Shown here: piece by piece, positions 5,885-7,278 of the stretch
Numbering within the stretch: the stretch's first letter is position 1
Layout: each line of letters starts with the position of its first letter
From: Thermomicrobiales bacterium
GTDB taxonomy: Bacteria; Chloroflexota; Chloroflexia; Thermomicrobiales; UBA6265
Length of the DNA stretch: 7,278 bases
Reading direction: 5' to 3'
Assembly (NCBI GenBank): GCA_025937615.1
Contig: JAICRA010000069.1
Span: 1-7,278, forward strand
Translations under genes and position numbers: made by a program
Notes under the pieces: model-generated
Seen by the model: the letters and a program-made list of their open reading frames with translations, nothing else
What the model was told of the DNA's origin: nothing
Database searches by the model: none

Positions 5885-6382
5885 CTAAAATGGCGGTTCG
5901 CTATCGTCCCAGGGGACTTCTTCGATCGACCCCGGCTGGTCATCCTGGTCCGCTCGGCCCTGCGACCGCCCGCCGGCCGCACCCGCGCCCGCGGCAGCGC
6001 CATAGCCGCCACCCCCGATGCCACCCTCGCCGTCGGCACGGGAGCCAAGGAGTTGGAGCTCGTTGGCCGTTACATCGAGCGACATGCGTGTCTGGCCTTG
6101 CTGATCCTGATACTCGCGAGGCTCCAGGCGCCCATCAACGTAGACCTGCTTGCCCTTCGCCAGGTAGCCATTCTGGGCGAGGCGATCGAGCGATTCGGCC
6201 AGACCCCCCCAAGCCGTCACCCGGTACCAACTGGTCCGTTCCTGTTGCTGTCCCGATTGGTCATTGAACCGGCGGCTGACAGCCATCGTGAACTGAACAT
6301 TCATCCGACCGTTCGGCGTGTATCGGGTCTCAGGATCGCGACCGAGATTCCCCACGAGCGTGATCTTCGCGATACCGGCCAT
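5885..6382 (-). CDS. ssb: Single-stranded DNA-binding protein SSB
   Basis: A 165-residue SSB that coats single-stranded DNA in replication, repair and recombination. The OB-fold covers about residues 3-113: 'ITLVGNLGRDPETRYT', 'VQFTMAVSR', 'TSWYRVTAWG' with Trp52 and Trp58 as likely base-stacking residues, 'GYLAKGKQVYVDGRL', and 'SLDVTANELQLL'. A Gly/Ala-rich flexible linker follows (about 114-145). The acidic tail ends VPWDDSEPPF, a variant of the DDDIPF tip that recruits partner proteins; the terminal Pro-Phe is kept, with Ser-Glu-Pro where Asp-Ile is usual. AAGGAG sits 6 bases before the ATG at 6382. It lies 42 bases after rpsF and 60 before rpsR, the usual co-transcribed order in many bacteria. 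Confidence 0.97.
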   Translation of the reverse strand: MAGIAKITLVGNLGRDPETRYTPNGRMNVQFTMAVSRRFNDQSGQQQERTSWYRVTAWGGLAESLDRLAQNGYLAKGKQVYVDGRLEPREYQDQQGQTRMSLDVTANELQLLGSRADGEGGIGGGGYGAAAGAGAAGGRSQGRADQDDQPGSIEEVPWDDSEPPF

Positions 6383-6424
6383 GCTGAACTCCTTCGTTGC
6401 GCGGCTATGGTCCGTGCCCGAGGG

Positions 6425-7278
6425 TTACTCGCCCTGCTCGTGTGCGGCTTCGTACTTGGTCGGGTTGAACCCGGCAGCTTCCGCGGCCTCCGTGCTCGCG
6501 AAGCAAAATTCTGGCACCGTCCGCTTGTATGAAGGCGATCCCGGGCTGTGATAGAGCTTCGACGTCGCATTGCCCTTGATTGGGTAGTCCTCAGGGCATT
6601 CGCCGGTCCCATCGCCGCGCACGGCCCCTGCCGGTAGGTCCGCGTCCGCTTCCGCCGCCGGGACCTCATCCGCAGCTGTCTCAGTGGCTGCCGTGTCAAC
6701 CATAGCCAGCGCGGCTGCGGCATCCGCCTCGAGTTGCTCGCGCTCCGCGATCGCTTCGACTGGCTCGATTGCCAGCTCAGCGCCTGACGCCTCGAGGGCT
6801 TCCGCCTCTGCGGTCAGCTCATCGGTGCGAATCTCGTCCGCTGCCAGCCGCATCGACGTGTCGACTGCGGCCTCGGCGGCGTCCAGTACCTCTGTCCGCG
6901 CTTCCTCGGCGGACACCGGTTCGAGCGCGCTCGTTGCTTCACCTGCCTCCGGTTCTGCCGTCGTCGCCGCGGCCTGGGATGCGGCATAGGCCTCCGCGGC
7001 ATCGTCCTCCGCGGCGGCCGCCGCGGCTTGAGCCGCGGCATACGCCTCGGCGGCCGCGTCTTCGGCCGCGATTTCGGCGGCTTCGACCTCCTTCGGATCG
7101 ACGGGCTTCGGTTCCCAGGCGAGGACGATGTAGCGGATGAGCTGGGTGTCGAGCTTCAGCTCGCGCTCGAGATCACCAACCCGGGTCGGGCCGAGCGTAA
7201 AGTGCCAGACGGTGTAGTAGCCGTCACGCACATCGCGGCCACCGGACCGGATGGGATAGGCCAGACGTCGCCGTCCCC
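6425..7278 (-). CDS. rpsF: 30S ribosomal protein bS6 with long acidic extension and C-terminal Cys-containing module (5' end outside window)
   Basis: The visible 283 codons begin inside bS6: 'GRRRLAYPIRSGGRDVRDGYY', then 'TVWHFTLGPTRVGDLERELK' and 'DTQLIRYIVLAWEPKP', which are the last strands and helix of the S6 fold. The first roughly 50 residues are missing. Family members usually stop near this point at 95-130 residues. Here about 228 more residues follow in frame. First comes an Ala/Glu/Asp-rich segment of about 165 residues, likely a long helix or disordered, with a tandem 18-residue repeat at its start. Then comes a compact module of about 60 residues with 'CPEDYPIKGN', 'LYHSPGSPSY', 'EFCFASTEAAEAAGF' and two cysteines. 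That module resembles short 'sunset'-type domains found as accessory parts in Actinobacteria and Chloroflexota proteins; the name is from memory. No stop or frameshift interrupts the frame, and ssb follows after 42 bases, so the fusion looks genuine. The known S6:S18 autoregulatory mRNA leader would lie outside the window. Confidence 0.93.
   Translation of the reverse strand, partial: GRRRLAYPIRSGGRDVRDGYYTVWHFTLGPTRVGDLERELKLDTQLIRYIVLAWEPKPVDPKEVEAAEIAAEDAAAEAYAAAQAAAAAAEDDAAEAYAASQAAATTAEPEAGEATSALEPVSAEEARTEVLDAAEAAVDTSMRLAADEIRTDELTAEAEALEASGAELAIEPVEAIAEREQLEADAAAALAMVDTAATETAADEVPAAEADADLPAGAVRGDGTGECPEDYPIKGNATSKLYHSPGSPSYKRTVPEFCFASTEAAEAAGFNPTKYEAAHEQGE
6972..7079 (-). repeat. Tandem 54-bp imperfect repeat inside the bS6 extension
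   Basis: Two adjacent 54-base copies (about 6972-7025 and 7026-7079) are roughly 70% identical by hand alignment. They encode AAEDAAAEAYAAAQAAAA and AAEDDAAEAYAASQAAAT. The unit is exactly 18 codons, so expansion or loss keeps the frame. Confidence 0.6.

Noticed and set aside
5438..6532. A 364-codon open frame on the plus strand across rpsR, ssb and the end of rpsF
   Set aside because: It is antisense to three clearly recognisable genes, has no family-like content, and long antisense frames are common in GC-rich DNA.
7009..7026. Perfect 18-bp GC palindrome CCGCGGCGGCCGCCGCGG
   Set aside because: It lies inside a run of Ala codons in the bS6 extension, and codon bias for GCC/GCG explains it.
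1..7278. CRISPR arrays, tRNA or rRNA genes, insertion sequences, phage or toxin-antitoxin/defence genes
   Set aside because: I looked for regular spaced repeats, transposase motifs and RNA-gene signatures and saw none; the content is housekeeping and envelope genes.

Overview
The window is GC-rich, gene-dense bacterial DNA. I read nine protein-coding genes, eight on the minus strand and one on the plus strand, and two of them run off the ends. A high-GC, Gram-positive-like lineage fits best. My guess is Chloroflexota (Thermomicrobia/Sphaerobacter type), with Actinobacteria as the alternative. The pointers are an F420-type luciferase-like oxidoreductase, a DUF3105 secreted protein, a cysteine-containing (zinc-type) bS18, Ala/Pro/Thr-rich low-complexity segments, and a 'YPIKGN...YHSPG...FCF' module of a kind I associate with Actinobacteria and Chloroflexota. 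This assignment is inference, not a database result.

Left part (1-1390): the N-terminal 250 codons of a minus-strand LLM-class oxidoreductase, a strong bidirectional hairpin terminator (832-861), and a small two-helix membrane protein (890-1132, minus). A divergent intergenic region follows. It holds a candidate LexA-type box (1337-1350) directly against a -10-like TATACT, upstream of the plus-strand gene.

Middle (1391-3781): a complete SRAP/YedK-HMCES family abasic-site DNA-protein crosslinking protein (plus strand) converges on a minus-strand DUF3105 secreted protein. A nested inverted repeat lies between them. Upstream of the DUF3105 gene on the minus strand is a protein with a disordered charged N-terminus and a DUF1648-like three-helix C-terminus.

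Right part (3782-7278): a membrane-anchored parvulin-type peptidyl-prolyl isomerase/chaperone, then the classic ribosomal block read leftward as rpsF-ssb-rpsR. rplI, which often follows rpsR, is not present. The isomerase comes next, separated from rpsR by a large GC hairpin.

The most unusual content is in the ribosomal block. bS6 carries a C-terminal extension of about 228 residues: a long acidic Ala/Glu-rich linker with internal repeats, then a small Cys-containing module. bS18, its direct binding partner on the 30S platform, carries a Gly/Arg-rich N-terminal extension of about 70 residues. The two tails have opposite charge and come from the same operon, so they may interact or have evolved together. 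The three minus-strand genes from 2165 to 5269 all look envelope- or export-related and may form a loose functional group.
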